Assembly (NCBI RefSeq): GCF_002288825.1
Contig: NZ_NSLI01000002.1
Coordinates: 620,001 to 684,000, forward strand
Source of the DNA: Sphingomonas lenta
GTDB taxonomy: Bacteria; Pseudomonadota; Alphaproteobacteria; Sphingomonadales; Sphingomonadaceae
Direction: 5' to 3'
DNA length: 64,000 nucleotides
Position numbers and translations under genes: made by a program. The notes beneath the pieces were generated by a model, which did not search any database, was not told the DNA's origin, and was given only the letters and a program-made list of their open reading frames with translations. Shown one piece after another: positions 43,496 to 51,239 of the stretch; the first letter of the stretch is position 1; each line of letters begins with the position of its first letter.

Positions 43496-43512
43496 CCGGG
43501 CTGGCCCCGGTC
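43494..43512. terminator. Bidirectional hairpin between blh and the second rhodopsin
   Basis: GACCGGG at 43494-43500 pairs perfectly with CCCGGTC at 43506-43512 around CTGGC. It overlaps the stop codons of both convergent genes, which are 15 bases apart. It could stop transcription from both sides, but lacks T-runs. Confidence 0.5.
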
Positions 43513-44245
43513 ACGCCGGCGCGCCGCGCTGTCTCGCCTGCGGATCGTGCTGATCGAAATGCGGGTAGCGGGGCGCGAGCTGGCGCAACTCATGAAGGTC
43601 GTAGATCGAGAAGCCCACCTTGGAGAAGATTGGCAGGATTACGAACAGCGCAACGTCCGTTGTTCTATCGAGCAGGCCGAGCCCGGACGGCCCGAGCGCC
43701 CAGACCAAAGGGTAGCCGAACCACAAGGTAGTGAAGTACGCCGTGACGCGCGTATAGGCGCGGCCGATATCGTCGTTGTGCGCGTAGGCCTCGCGCCGGA
43801 TCCGGCCCCAGAGCAGCGTCAGGATCAGCGCCAGGCACACGCAACCGACGATGTACCAGAACCACTTCACGCCCGAGCGTACGGTCAGGTCGGCGATCAG
43901 ACCCGACATAATCATGATGACGTCGAGCCCGATCAGCGTGGCGATGGTGGACTTATCGAGCGGGCGGAAGAACATGCCTGTAGAGGCGAGCGCGACGAGG
44001 AGTAGCGGTGTCGTGACCAGCCAATCCAAATAGCGCGCGACATGTACGGTGCGCCCGGCTACCTCGACAATGCCCTGGTCGAACGCCATAGCTGTGTAAG
44101 CGAGCCCTGACCAGACGGGGATGAAGATCGCGATAACGTATTCGTACTGCGGCACGTGGCGCGGGTTGCGGCTCCAGGCGGTGAACAGCAGCGCACCTGC
44201 CGCCATGCAGGCGACGTAGAACCATAGCCAAGCGGTCTCGGTCAT
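43511..44245 (-). CDS. Xenorhodopsin-class microbial rhodopsin (predicted inward H+ pump or sensor)
   Basis: A 244-residue seven-helix rhodopsin. Helix C has RYLDWLVTTPLLLVALA, giving Asp74, Thr78 and Ala85 at bacteriorhodopsin positions 85, 89 and 96; the cytoplasmic donor carboxylate is thus absent. Helix G has LPIFSKVGFSIYDL: Lys209 for retinal, Pro205 in place of the usual Asp212, and Asp216 seven residues after the Lys. This Pro/Asp pair is typical of Anabaena sensory rhodopsin and xenorhodopsins, in which that Asp accepts the proton on the cytoplasmic side. AAGGAGAAG lies upstream. No transducer gene is near. Direction of transport cannot be proved from sequence. Confidence 0.88.
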   Translation of the reverse strand: MTETAWLWFYVACMAAGALLFTAWSRNPRHVPQYEYVIAIFIPVWSGLAYTAMAFDQGIVEVAGRTVHVARYLDWLVTTPLLLVALASTGMFFRPLDKSTIATLIGLDVIMIMSGLIADLTVRSGVKWFWYIVGCVCLALILTLLWGRIRREAYAHNDDIGRAYTRVTAYFTTLWFGYPLVWALGPSGLGLLDRTTDVALFVILPIFSKVGFSIYDLHELRQLAPRYPHFDQHDPQARQRGAPA

Positions 44246-44400
44246 GAGCGCTTCTCCTTCGTTTCAGATCGAAAGCGAGCGCTCCCGTAGCAAACTGAAC
44301 AGGTGAACGGCGCGAAGGTTCTGCTGCGGACGCGCAGACGAACGTTCTAGCGACATCGCTGCTCGGGCCTCCTCGACGTAGTCTCTGTATTTCTGCACCC

Positions 44401-44709
44401 TCAGCGCGCTTCAGCCACGACGCATGAGTCGAACTGACCGCCGTCGGCACCGACGAGTACACCTAGGTCCTCGTCGCGTATGAATGCGACGCTTTCCGAC
44501 CCGTAACGCTCGAGCGAGCCGCCTCGCCGCGGCAAGCGGTACAAACCTGCGACGGTTCGGATCACAACACCTTCAGGCGAGAAGGAAGCTGAAAAGGCGT
44601 CGCCGGAAGCACAACGGTACTGCGTCGTTACAGGGCTTCCAGAAGTCGGCGTGACGCAGCCGGCCAGTCCGAGGGCGAGCAGGCTAATCCAGCATCGCAA
44701 CCCGCTCAC
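44401..44709 (-). CDS. MliC-like lipoprotein (C-type lysozyme inhibitor family)
   Basis: A 102-residue lipoprotein. With GTG at 44709 the signal is MSGLRCWISLLALGLAGC, a good lipobox; ATG at 44760 would add 17 residues and overlap nhaA. The mature part has YRCASGDAFSASFSPEGVVI and ends FDSCVVAEAR, the two-Cys MliC pattern with a central S-G-S-like region (ERYGSESVAFI). MliC lipoproteins block host lysozyme in the periplasm. It follows nhaA on the same strand. The family call is moderate because the sequence is short and diverged. Confidence 0.65.
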   Translation of the reverse strand: MSGLRCWISLLALGLAGCVTPTSGSPVTTQYRCASGDAFSASFSPEGVVIRTVAGLYRLPRRGGSLERYGSESVAFIRDEDLGVLVGADGGQFDSCVVAEAR

Positions 44710-44737
44710 CCCAATTAACGCTTTCCGGCACCGGCCG

Positions 44738-45952
44738 TCATCGGGCTGGCTGCTGCTCATCAGCCAAGGCAAGGTGCCGCTTTGCTGCTGGCGCGAACCG
44801 AAGGAGCAGGTATCCGGACAAGGCCGAGAGCACGGACCCGCCGAGCACGCCAATCTTCAGCTCGGCGATCAGGACAGGGTCGCTGAACGCGAGCCCGCCG
44901 ATAAAGAGGCTCATCGTGAACCCTATCCCGCACAGGAGTGCCACGGCGTAGACCTGTAACCAAGTCGCACCTGTCGGTCGGCAGGCCCAACCTAGCGCCA
45001 CCGCCCCACGCACGGCCGCGAAGATGCCGATCTGCTTGCCGAGGAACAGGCCAGCGGCGATGGCGAGCGGTAAAGGCGCGAACAGCTCGGAAAGCCCGAT
45101 CCCATCCAGCGACACGCCCGCGTTCGCGAAGCCGAATAGCGGCACGATGCCGAACGCAACCCAGGGGTGGAGTGAATGCTCCAGCTGATGAAGCGGCGAG
45201 TTTGGCGAGTCCGGCGCTCCCGGGGTCCGCACGATCGGGATCGTGAAGGCGGCGAGCACCCCCGCAACCGTCGCATGGACGCCCGAGAGGAGCACCGCTA
45301 GCCAAAGCGCAGCCGCGAGCGCCAAGTACATCCAGAGCCGGCATTCGCCGCGGCGGTTCATCTGGGCCATGAGAAGCAGGAGTAGGCCGCCCGAGACGAG
45401 CGCAACGAAGTTCAAGCTGGCGGTGTACGCCAGCGCAATGATGACGACCGCGCCCATGTCGTCGACGATCGCGACCGTAGTCAGGAACAGCTTGAGCGAG
45501 GTCGGCGCACGGCTGCCGAGCAAAGCGAGAACGCCGATCGCGAACGCGATGTCGGTGGCGGCCGGGACGGCCCAGCCCCGCACCAGCGCAGGATCATTGC
45601 TCGCAACCGTCAGGTAGATGGCCGCGGGCACGACCATGCCGGCGAGCGCGGCGATGAACGGCAGCCGACGGTCCGCCCAGGTCGCGAGCCTGCCGTCGAC
45701 CAGCTCGCGCTTGATCTCAAGTCCCACCAGCAGGAAGAACACTGCCATGAGGCCGTCGTTGATCCAGTGCAGCAGCGAGAGCGGCCCCAGGTAGGCGTGG
45801 AGCACGCGGTCGTACGTCTCGCCAGCCGGGCTATTCGCAACTGCCATGGCGAGGGCTGCGGCGGCGATGAGGAGGACGCCGCCTGCGGCCTCGCTCGCGA
45901 GAAAGGAACGCAAGGCCGAGATTGGGCCACGGCGTTCGGGGCGCTGAAACAT
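44738..45952 (-). CDS. nhaA: Na+/H+ antiporter NhaA
   Basis: A 404-residue antiporter that swaps one Na+ for two H+. GLMAVFFLLVGLEIKRELV, AVPAATDIAFAIGVLALLGS, TVAIVDDMGAVVIIALAYT (the two essential adjacent Asp) and GIGFTMSLFIGGLAF are NhaA signatures, and the N-terminal GGVLLIAAAALAMAVANSP fits. Length is normal. It lies 490 bases from the xenorhodopsin gene on the same strand. With a light-driven Na+ pump nearby, it may balance Na+ and H+ across the membrane. Confidence 0.95.
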   Translation of the reverse strand: MFQRPERRGPISALRSFLASEAAGGVLLIAAAALAMAVANSPAGETYDRVLHAYLGPLSLLHWINDGLMAVFFLLVGLEIKRELVDGRLATWADRRLPFIAALAGMVVPAAIYLTVASNDPALVRGWAVPAATDIAFAIGVLALLGSRAPTSLKLFLTTVAIVDDMGAVVIIALAYTASLNFVALVSGGLLLLLMAQMNRRGECRLWMYLALAAALWLAVLLSGVHATVAGVLAAFTIPIVRTPGAPDSPNSPLHQLEHSLHPWVAFGIVPLFGFANAGVSLDGIGLSELFAPLPLAIAAGLFLGKQIGIFAAVRGAVALGWACRPTGATWLQVYAVALLCGIGFTMSLFIGGLAFSDPVLIAELKIGVLGGSVLSALSGYLLLRFAPAAKRHLALADEQQPAR

Positions 45953-46314
45953 TGCTACTCGCTGCTCGTGGTTGGGGCCAAGCCTATCCGTGTAATCCAG
46001 AGCGGATTCAACAGGTTTGGCGCTGGAAAATCATCTGACTCCGGGAGAGACGACCTACAGCTCGGGTGATCAGCACTGGCGCATTGCAAGGCGTCAAAAG
46101 CGGGATCGGGCAGCACCGGCTTGAAATTATTCGGCTCGCATTAGCCAGATTGAACCGGAAATTGAGCCTGAACGAACGGCTGAAAGCGGGAGAAGGCGCT
46201 TGGCCCAGGAACGGCCGGAGATGGGTCTTCAGTGCTATCTCGCTTACTCGGAGCTACCTGTCTGCTGCCGGCGGTTGCGCAGTTTGGTGTCGCTCGCGCT
46301 TTAGGTGATCTGCC
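45953..46314. other. 362-bp intergenic region, no gene supported
   Basis: The sequence has lower GC than its surroundings (for example GAAATTATTCGG near 46122) and no frame with a recognisable product. It separates the nhaA start from the stop of the second VapC gene and probably carries the nhaA promoter. I see no clear promoter or repeat in it. Confidence 0.4.
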
Positions 46315-46713
46315 CTACGCCGTGGGGCGACGCAGGTGTGTTATGCTGATCCCGACGTCGACGCTTGCGAGATCGCCGTCCGTCGTGAACATCTCCGCGT
46401 TCAAGTCGATAGCCAAGGCAAGACAGGCCCGGTCACCTAAGGACAAGCCCAGCTGCTTCGTCGAGGGACGCAGGTCGCCGATGATCAGCGCCTGAGCAGG
46501 CGACAAGGGGCGAATGTCGAGATGCAACCCCCCGAGCGCCTCACGTACCTCATCGAGCGGCAAGCCTCGCTCGCGAAGCTTCGACACTACCTCGGCAAGG
46601 TTCGTCGTTCCAATGACGCATCGCGTTAGCGCATTGACGACCTGATCGGCGCCCGGCTCATTATTGAGCAAGCAGAGCAACGCGGAAGCGTCGAGTACGA
46701 CTTTGCTACTCAC
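46315..46713 (-). CDS. VapC-type PIN-domain toxin (second pair)
   Basis: A 132-residue PIN toxin. Acidic positions are Asp in VVLDASALLCLL near 8, Glu in TNLAEVVSKL near 41, Asp in LSLGDRACLALA near 94 and Asp in FTTDGDLASVD near 112. It differs clearly from the VapC at 19.6 kb although the core motifs match. Its ATG overlaps the antitoxin stop by eight bases, as is normal for vapBC. It should be an RNase held in check by the AbrB-type protein upstream. Confidence 0.9.
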   Translation of the reverse strand: MSSKVVLDASALLCLLNNEPGADQVVNALTRCVIGTTNLAEVVSKLRERGLPLDEVREALGGLHLDIRPLSPAQALIIGDLRPSTKQLGLSLGDRACLALAIDLNAEMFTTDGDLASVDVGISITHLRRPTA

Positions 46714-46954
46714 GCTCAGCCTCGCGGCGGCGCTCTGCGATCAGCTCATCGGACAGGCCTACGCCCTCGGGAACGTACTTGCGCAGGATCGCTCGCGCTC
46801 GTTCAACCGCGCGGCCGACAGACCGGACCCGTAGCTCGCCCTCGTCTATATCAACGAGAACGGTATCACCGGTCGCGAGCCCGAGCTCGCGTCGCATGGA
46901 GGCAGGAATGACGAGCTTGCCGCCATCTACTATCTTTACGCGCTGCGCTTCCAT
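46706..46954 (-). CDS. AbrB/VapB-type antitoxin (second pair)
   Basis: An 82-residue antitoxin: QRVKIVDGGKLVIPASMRRE, then LGLATGDTVLVDIDEGELRV, form the AbrB swapped hairpin. The helical tail (RAILRKYVPEGVGLSDELIA) should bind the toxin. GGAGGATC about 9 bases upstream fixes the start at 46954. A longer frame upstream has no coding character. Confidence 0.88.
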   Translation of the reverse strand: MEAQRVKIVDGGKLVIPASMRRELGLATGDTVLVDIDEGELRVRSVGRAVERARAILRKYVPEGVGLSDELIAERRREAERE

Positions 46955-47111
46955 CTGCACCGATCCTCCAATCTTGCCCGATTTTGCATCTGATACCAAA
47001 GTGGTGAAGCCGATTCTAACACAATCTAGTGCGGCACGGAGCATATGAGACCGGCGCCAACTCCAAGCCGACCGATAAGGGTATACCCAAGCGGGACGGA
47101 TACTCGAAGCA

Positions 47112-47188
47112 GCTACTCGCGTCCGATTAGGGTTGCTACTCGCGTTTTCGGACGCTAGCTGTCGTGTGTCTAGACCCACACGGGACAG
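47112..47188. promoter_or_regulatory. Resolvase-associated repeats and palindrome
   Basis: GCTACTCGCGT occurs at 47112-47122 and again at 47135-47145. Downstream, an imperfect palindrome centred on TCTAGA runs from 47159 to 47188, with outer arms CTGTC and GACAG and inner GTGTG/CACAC. It ends 12 bases before the serine recombinase start. It is the likely crossover or operator region of that recombinase. Confidence 0.5.
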
Positions 47189-47200
47189 TTAGGGATCAAC

Positions 47201-47770
47201 ATGGCCGTATACGGCTACGCGCGCGTGTCCGCGACCGACCAGGACTACTCGATCCAGGAGCACGCACTGCGTGCGGCTGGCTGCCAGGTGATCCGCTCGG
47301 AGAAGCGAACCGGCACCAAGCTTGAGGGCAGGGCCGAGCTCGACCTGCTTCTTCAATTCCTCCGCGAGGGCGACACACTGGTCGTGACCCGGGTGGACCG
47401 GCTCGCGCGCTCGCTGCGCGACTTGCAGAACATCGTGCACGAGCTGAAGGGCAGGGGAGTGGCCCTGAAGGCGACCGAGCAGCCGATCGACACGAGCACC
47501 GCGGCAGGCAAGGCGTTCCTCGACATGCTGGGCGTCTTCGCCGAGTTCGAGACCAACCTGCGCCGCGAGCGGCAGATGGAGGGCATAGCAGCCGCACGTG
47601 CGCGCGACGTGTACAAGGGCAGGCCACCCACGATCGACGCTGCCGAGATCAGGCGACTGCACGATGAGGAGAAGCTCGGACCCGCTGCTATCGCACGGCG
47701 GCTCGGCATCTCGCGATCGTCGGTGTACCGCGTCGTGCCTAATCTCGTAAGCAAAGTCGAACGGGGCTAA
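47201..47770 (+). CDS. Serine recombinase / resolvase family protein
   Basis: A 189-residue small serine recombinase. YGYARVSATDQDYSIQEHAL has the catalytic Ser near residue 10; TRVDRLARSLRDLQNIV and STAAGKAFLDMLGVFAEFET, then the DNA-binding helix-turn-helix GPAAIARRLGISRSSVYRVV, follow. It is only moderately similar to the Tn3 resolvase at 30.5 kb. No transposase is nearby, so it may be an invertase, a relic of another transposon or a plasmid resolvase. Repeats upstream support an active site. Confidence 0.9.
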   Translation: MAVYGYARVSATDQDYSIQEHALRAAGCQVIRSEKRTGTKLEGRAELDLLLQFLREGDTLVVTRVDRLARSLRDLQNIVHELKGRGVALKATEQPIDTSTAAGKAFLDMLGVFAEFETNLRRERQMEGIAAARARDVYKGRPPTIDAAEIRRLHDEEKLGPAAIARRLGISRSSVYRVVPNLVSKVERG

Positions 47771-47909
47771 GTGGAGCCGGACGTTAGTGCTAATCCTCCA
47801 TCGCCGGGTGCAATCGATCTCGCACGCGACGGCGTAGGAGATCGCTGGCCAGCTCCGAACTTAGAGAGCCGACCGAGCCCCCGGCAAACGGCAACCCCGA
47901 GATTAGCGC

Positions 47910-48551
47910 GTGCGCAGGATTTTCCAACTTCGCCAGCTTTGCGGGTTGATCGTTCCTCGCCGGCTCGGCCTCAGCCGCGCCGAGGAGGATGCGATCCATG
48001 CGGCGGAACCCGCCTTCACCACGCCGCGGATGATGGAGGACGAGTTCCCCGCGCTCGGCGCCACCTACCGCAAGGCACCGCCCCAGGAGCCGATGGTGGT
48101 CGTCAGCGGAGGGGGCCGATTGGTGACGGGCCAGAACCCGGCGTCCGGGACGGCGGTCGGCGAGGCGCTCGTCGCCGCTCTCGACCGGCGTGGGGCGTCG
48201 CGCAGCCCCGCCCCGGGCAACGGGCGTACCGTGAAGGTCCTGGCGCTCGACCGGATCGTTCCTGGTCGGACGCGGGCGGACGCGATGCCGCACGTCAGGG
48301 CAGAGGCGGCTCGCGCCTGGGAGTTGATGAAGGCGGGCGTCATCCGGGAGAACTACCTCCGGGCCGACGGAAGCGGAGCCGTATGCATGCTCGAGTGCTC
48401 GGGCGTCGAGGAGGCACGCAGCATCATGGAGGCTTTCCCGCTCAGCACCGCCGGCGTCATCGGGTTCGACTTCATCGAGCTGAGGAACTTCGACGTGCTC
48501 GAAATCCTGTTCGACGAGTCCAATGAAGGTTCTTCTTCAACATCGCATTGA
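47910..48551 (+). CDS. DJ-1/PfpI C-terminal fragment joined to a YciI/muconolactone-isomerase-like domain
   Basis: A frame of up to 213 residues in which two unrelated parts follow each other. Residues about 25-90 look like the end of a DJ-1/PfpI amidotransferase (MVVVSGGGRLVTGQNPASGT, then AVGEALVAAL). Residues about 105-210 look like a dimeric alpha/beta-barrel protein (VRAEAARAWELMKAGVIREN, AVCMLECSGVEEARSIMEAF). The N-terminal half of the amidotransferase, including its nucleophile elbow, is missing. A shorter protein could start at the GTG at 48231. This may be a deletion fusion; the true start is unknown. Confidence 0.5.
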   Translation: MRRIFQLRQLCGLIVPRRLGLSRAEEDAIHAAEPAFTTPRMMEDEFPALGATYRKAPPQEPMVVVSGGGRLVTGQNPASGTAVGEALVAALDRRGASRSPAPGNGRTVKVLALDRIVPGRTRADAMPHVRAEAARAWELMKAGVIRENYLRADGSGAVCMLECSGVEEARSIMEAFPLSTAGVIGFDFIELRNFDVLEILFDESNEGSSSTSH

Positions 48552-48822
48552 AGGTGGGCGCTGTCGAAGATCAGGCAGGATCGCGGCGCCGCGCAAGGAG
48601 CTTTTCACCGTCCGGGCGGAGCCGCCCACCCGAACCGTCGCAAGCGGCCTAGGACAGCTCGGGTTATCGGAGACCGGCATCCTACATAGCGGGCGTTCAA
48701 GGAGGCGGCAGGCGGTGCACATCTTTTCCGACGCGCTGTTCGCGCCCGAGCTGGTGTCATGCGTTTCGGCGGGAGGCGACCCGAGCGTGACCGAGCTTTT
48801 CTTGGTCGCGCGGCGGGTCTGA
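48523..48822 (+). CDS. Uncertain short hypothetical protein
   Basis: A 99-residue frame starting MKVLLQHRIEGG, overlapping the previous gene by 29 bases. The first half is Arg-rich and looks random. The second half (AVHIFSDALFAPELVSCVSA, then DPSVTELFLVARRV) has good codon bias and protein-like composition, as though it were the end of a broken gene. No family is recognised. From 48823 to the HU gene nothing else is seen. Confidence 0.25.
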   Translation: MKVLLQHRIEGGRCRRSGRIAAPRKELFTVRAEPPTRTVASGLGQLGLSETGILHSGRSRRRQAVHIFSDALFAPELVSCVSAGGDPSVTELFLVARRV

Positions 48823-49023
48823 TTAGAGGGGGCGTCCGATCGCTCCGCGTTTGCATGGGGTCGATTGTCGCCGGCGGATCCGCAGCGGGTCTGCGCGCTT
48901 CGCGTGGCGCATGCTGCGATGGCCGGAAGCCTGGATCGCTTACTAGCATGCCCGGTCCGCTTGCCCGGCACCGGCCCGTCGCTATGCTGGCCGGCTTCTG
49001 GATCAGCGGAGAGCAATGAAGCG

Positions 49024-49293
49024 ATGAACACGAAGGATCTCGCCAAGCACGTGGCCGCCAAGCACGGCATCACAGAGAAACAGGCGCGCGAGGTGATGGA
49101 CAGCCTGCTCGATGGCATCGGCGAGGCCGCCGCAAGGGGCGACGAAGTCTCGCTGCCTGGTTTCGGCAAGTTCAAGGTGAAGGACACGCCCGAGCGCTCC
49201 GGGCGTAACCCGTCCACCGGCGAAGCGATCACGATCGCGGCGTCGAAGAAATTGACGTTCACGCCGGCCAAGGCGCTCAAGGACAAGCTCTGA
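49024..49293 (+). CDS. HU-family DNA-binding protein
   Basis: An 89-residue histone-like protein. DLAKHVAAKHGITEKQAREV forms the helical part, LPGFGKFKVKDTPERSGRNP holds the beta arm with its Asn-Pro tip (RNPSTGEAI), and KKLTFTPAKALKDKL closes it. This matches HU in length and order. It bends DNA non-specifically. GGAG lies about 13 bases upstream of the ATG at 49024. A strong hairpin follows the gene at 49313. Confidence 0.92.
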   Translation: MNTKDLAKHVAAKHGITEKQAREVMDSLLDGIGEAAARGDEVSLPGFGKFKVKDTPERSGRNPSTGEAITIAASKKLTFTPAKALKDKL

Positions 49294-49312
49294 GCGGACG
49301 TGGTAAGTGCGG

Positions 49313-49334
49313 GAGGGGCCGCAACCGGCCCCTC
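49313..49334 (+). terminator. Rho-independent-type terminator after the HU gene
   Basis: GAGGGGCCG at 49313-49321 pairs perfectly with CGGCCCCTC at 49326-49334 around CAAC, 19 bases after the HU stop. The bases after it (TCCTTCGTT) are only partly T-rich. Confidence 0.7.
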
Positions 49335-49513
49335 TCCTTCGTTACGCTATCAGAACGATAAGAACGGTTATGTTAAATTGCGGCTAGTCGAGCCGGTCCG
49401 CCATTCACACGAGGAAGACGCCTCCTTGCCTGACAACGTGCCGGTCAACTCGAAGCGCGTGCAGGTAGCTCGTCCGATTGAACGAGCAGGTTCTGCCCTG
49501 CCGCGCGTCTTGA

Positions 49514-50419
49514 TCAACCCTGGATCGTGGACAAGCCTGCGATGTCCGGTACCGCGCTAGGCAGCAGCGCGGTATCGTCCATCGTCTCGGGTGCCTTGTG
49601 CCGTTGGCCATCCCAAAGCATGTGCTGCGAGAAGCGGACGTTCGGCAGGAACAAGCCCTCGAGAGCCTTCCGGAAGGTGCCTTTCCCGAACCACTCGCTC
49701 GACTTCGCATTTGGGATTTCGCGGCGTACCTCGTGGGACAGGGCGGAAATGTTAAGCGGCCTAAGCGCCTCGTCGTAGCGACGCCGGACCAGCAGTGCGA
49801 AGCTTTCCTCGTCGCTGGAGGACGGTTGCTCGCCCTGTTCTCCCCCGCCTTCGAGCGGTTCACGTGGCTGGTGGCGGGCGCCGTCCAGCAGCGCGGCGAT
49901 CCGGTCAAAACCCATCACATGCTCAGCCACCGCCGCGTAGGCGCTTGAGAGGTGACCCGGCGAGATGATCGTCGTCCGGCGGTCCTCGGCCCTGAGGCGA
50001 TGCAGAAGCGGCGTGAAATCCGAGTCGCCAGACACGAACACGAACTCCTCGAAGCGGGTACGATGCCCCAGGAGGTCCAGCACGTCGATGACGATGCGGA
50101 TGTCCGCGGCGTTCTTCGCCCCGCGCGCCAGCGTCGGGCAGTCCACGACTTCGAAGCCTGCCTGCACGAAGCACCCCCGGAACTTGTAGAACCAGATTCG
50201 ATCCCTCTGATCGCCCGGTGTGCTGACGCTGCCGGACGGGTTCATATAGCAGCGTGCCACCAGCCAACGCCGCGGCGCATCGCCCGCACCGGTTCCAGCC
50301 AAGCCGGCGAGCCAGTCGGCCGGATTGGAGGCGAAGCGCATGGCTAGGTCCTCGTCGAGCCCCCACAGCGCGGTGAACACGTTGTCAAAGTCGACGAAGA
50401 TTGCGCTTCCGGTGTGCAT
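49514..50419 (-). CDS. NYN-domain (PIN-like) protein with C-terminal winged-helix-like region
   Basis: A 301-residue protein. Residues 1-175 are an NYN nuclease-like domain: AIFVDFDNVFTALWG with the first Asp pair, then KNAADIRIVIDVLDLL with the middle Asp, and FVFVSGDSDFTPLLHRLR with the last Asp cluster. A variable linker (about 180-205) precedes a C-terminal part (ALRPLNISALSHEVRREIPN, then FGKGTFRKALEGL) that resembles an OST-HTH/LOTUS domain. It may cut or bind RNA. It is divergent from the broken HAD gene. Confidence 0.82.
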   Translation of the reverse strand: MHTGSAIFVDFDNVFTALWGLDEDLAMRFASNPADWLAGLAGTGAGDAPRRWLVARCYMNPSGSVSTPGDQRDRIWFYKFRGCFVQAGFEVVDCPTLARGAKNAADIRIVIDVLDLLGHRTRFEEFVFVSGDSDFTPLLHRLRAEDRRTTIISPGHLSSAYAAVAEHVMGFDRIAALLDGARHQPREPLEGGGEQGEQPSSSDEESFALLVRRRYDEALRPLNISALSHEVRREIPNAKSSEWFGKGTFRKALEGLFLPNVRFSQHMLWDGQRHKAPETMDDTALLPSAVPDIAGLSTIQG

Positions 50420-50491
50420 GCTTCCCCCTCTTTCCCTACCTGAACGAGTACACGCAGCGCGTGTGAACGTGAACCGGAATAGAGACAGAGG

Positions 50492-50760
50492 ATGGTGACC
50501 AGAACGCAGCCGATGCTTCCCGGTCGGCCTGTAGCGGCAATCTTCGACATGGACGGCGTGCCGTTCGATACCGAGCGGCTGTACCAGTAAGCGGCACCCC
50601 TTGCGTGCGCCGACCTCGGTTACACCTTGCCTTCGCGCGTCATCGACGTGACAGTCGGGCTGTCCTGGCCAGGCACACGAGCACTGTTTGCTGACAGGTT
50701 CGGGCCGGACTTCCCGCTAGACTTGTTCATAACATACTTTGAGGCGCCCTCGTCTATGTT
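50492..50760 (+). pseudogene. HAD-family phosphatase remnant with nonsense codon
   Basis: The frame starting at 50492 encodes VAAIFDMDGVPFDTERLYQ, the HAD motif I with both Asp residues, and is then cut by TAA at codon 33. In the same frame after the stop come AAPLACADLGYTLPSRVIDV and LSWPGTRALFADRFGPDF, the cap region of a beta-phosphoglucomutase-like phosphatase. The TAA probably replaces GAA (Glu). About 50 residues later the homology ends, so the gene is also truncated. It is clearly inactive. Confidence 0.75.
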
Positions 50761-50828
50761 GTTGATGCTTTTCGACAAACGATGTGCCAGCGTCGGGGCA
50801 GCGCAAGAGAGCTCCAAGGAAGCGACCT

Positions 50829-51002
50829 ATGGAGGACGAATACGACGACGAAGATCAGCCCGAGGTCGTGCTGACTAAATGCGATGCGCCAGGATGCGAT
50901 GAGGTCTTCTACGTCATGGAAGGGGCAACCGGCCCCGACTTCGATTTTTGTCCCAAGCACGCCGTACCGAACTTCAACAGCTCTGGGCCGCTAGATCGGT
51001 AA
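50829..51002 (+). CDS. Small acidic zinc-binding-like protein
   Basis: A 57-residue protein that starts MEDEYDDEDQPEVV and then has KCDAPGCDEVFYV and, later, FDFCPKHAVP. The three Cys and one His form a C-x4-C...C-x2-H set that could bind one zinc. AAGGAAG about 9 bases upstream supports the start at 50829. No family is recognised. It begins where the HAD remnant ends. Confidence 0.6.
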   Translation: MEDEYDDEDQPEVVLTKCDAPGCDEVFYVMEGATGPDFDFCPKHAVPNFNSSGPLDR

Positions 51003-51127
51003 AAATGCCACCTAGGCCTCAGAATTGAGGGTGCGCGTCCCCCGCTCGAAGCAGCAACGGCATCACATCGTCCAGGCGAATAGCTGCAACCGCAACACTC
51101 AGCCGGTTCCTGTTGGCCTCATGCTGC

Positions 51128-51146
51128 CCCGGCGCATAGCGCCGGG
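51128..51146. terminator. Strong GC hairpin
   Basis: CCCGGCGC at 51128-51135 pairs with GCGCCGGG at 51139-51146 around ATA. It lies in the gap between the small zinc-type gene and the YunG-like gene. There is no T-run, so its role as terminator is likely but not certain. Confidence 0.45.
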
Positions 51147-51239
51147 AGTGAGCAAACCGTTGGCGCCGTGCGGCCGCCTCTCATTCATCGCGGGATCTGT
51201 GGAATGCGAAGACAGGTAGGTTCGGGCCAGGAGGTCGCG

